Below the pieces are notes generated by a model. It saw only the letters and a program-made list of their open reading frames with translations, did no database searches and was not told the origin of the DNA. DNA of 52,431 nt, taken from Candidatus Hydrogenedentota bacterium. GTDB lineage: Bacteria; Hydrogenedentota; Hydrogenedentia; Hydrogenedentales; JAJRTN01. Both the position numbers and the translations under genes were made by a program. The stretch's first letter is position 1; each line of letters starts with the position of its first letter. Of the stretch, positions 52,367-52,431 are shown piece by piece. Where the stretch lies: contig JAJRTN010000179.1 in NCBI GenBank assembly GCA_024278275.1, positions 1 to 52,431 on the forward strand, given 5' to 3'.

Positions 52367-52431
52367 CGCAACGCAGTGCGGTGATTGCGTTTGCGCCGCG
52401 TACGGTCCACTCCATGCCGGATTGTTTGAGC
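52317..52431 (-). mobile_element. C-terminal end of an ISKra4-family transposase, cut by the window edge
   Basis: On the minus strand the frame ending at a TGA (52319-52317) reads LKQSGMEWTVRGANAITALR and then CVIQSGRFEEYWEQRAA. This is the characteristic C-terminal signature of ISKra4-type transposases (WTVxGAN..., ...SGRF.xYW). The GC-rich stretch at about 52285-52316 is likely to include the element's end, inside the TPR gene. The rest lies beyond the window. Confidence 0.82.

Overview
This is a GC-rich bacterial chromosome segment of 52.4 kb. Several features suggest an uncultured member of the Planctomycetota/Verrucomicrobiota/Hydrogenedentota neighbourhood: a DUF1559-type pseudopilin, a Tat-exported sulfatase, a sialate O-acetylesterase, FG-GAP proteins, a large multi-pass protein resembling the DUF6785 group, and many hairpin-type dispersed repeats. 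The phylum is an inference; no rRNA or marker set is present to settle it.

Region 1 (1-10.5 kb). A divergent gene leaves the left edge behind a perfect 22-bp palindrome. Next comes a YhaO/SbcD-like nuclease and a YhaN/SbcC-like ATPase pair, overlapped ATGA. A minus-strand group follows: a secreted unknown, a glycosidase-like TIM barrel and a sulfatase. An RluA-type pseudouridine synthase comes next, then a TTG-started unknown preceded by a 37-residue Arg-rich small ORF.

Region 2 (10.5-27 kb). A replication and housekeeping block (dnaA, def and recR on the minus strand) faces a probable oriC with DnaA boxes at 13411-13472. mazG lies beyond it, followed by a plus-strand operon of GDSL esterase, pdxA and an FG-GAP protein. 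Two secreted carbohydrate-active enzymes follow. The operon at 21.8-27.1 kb encodes a secreted transglutaminase-like protein, a YdbH/AsmA-like protein and a lipoprotein that looks like YnbE fused to YdbL. This is a compact version of the E. coli YdbH-YnbE-YdbL intermembrane lipid bridge.

Region 3 (27-52.4 kb). This is a cell-surface and polysaccharide region with clear signs of exchange. It holds a sugar nucleotidyltransferase, an SGNH/MBOAT O-acetylation pair (the MBOAT is frameshifted in a G8 tract), a DUF1016 remnant, a GT39-type glycosyltransferase, a TPR lipoprotein, a pseudopilin with its terminator, a large membrane protein, a beta-helix protein, BshA, a GHMP sugar kinase, a DUF433/DUF5615 toxin-antitoxin pair, a Wzx-like flippase, a TerB-like protein, a heparinase II/III protein interrupted by one in-frame TAG, an O-antigen ligase/TPR protein and a TPR protein whose end is overrun by an ISKra4-family element. 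Two nearly identical ~180-bp cassettes, each a hairpin joined to the last codons of an IS30-type transposase, lie in inverted orientation at 34.2 and 45.6 kb around the middle of this region.

The items most worth following up are the fused YnbE-YdbL protein, the variable-stem/constant-loop hairpin family with compensatory changes, the poly-G tract in the MBOAT gene, the TAG in the heparinase gene, the altered phosphoesterase motif III in the YhaO-like nuclease, and the hidden 37-codon ORF.
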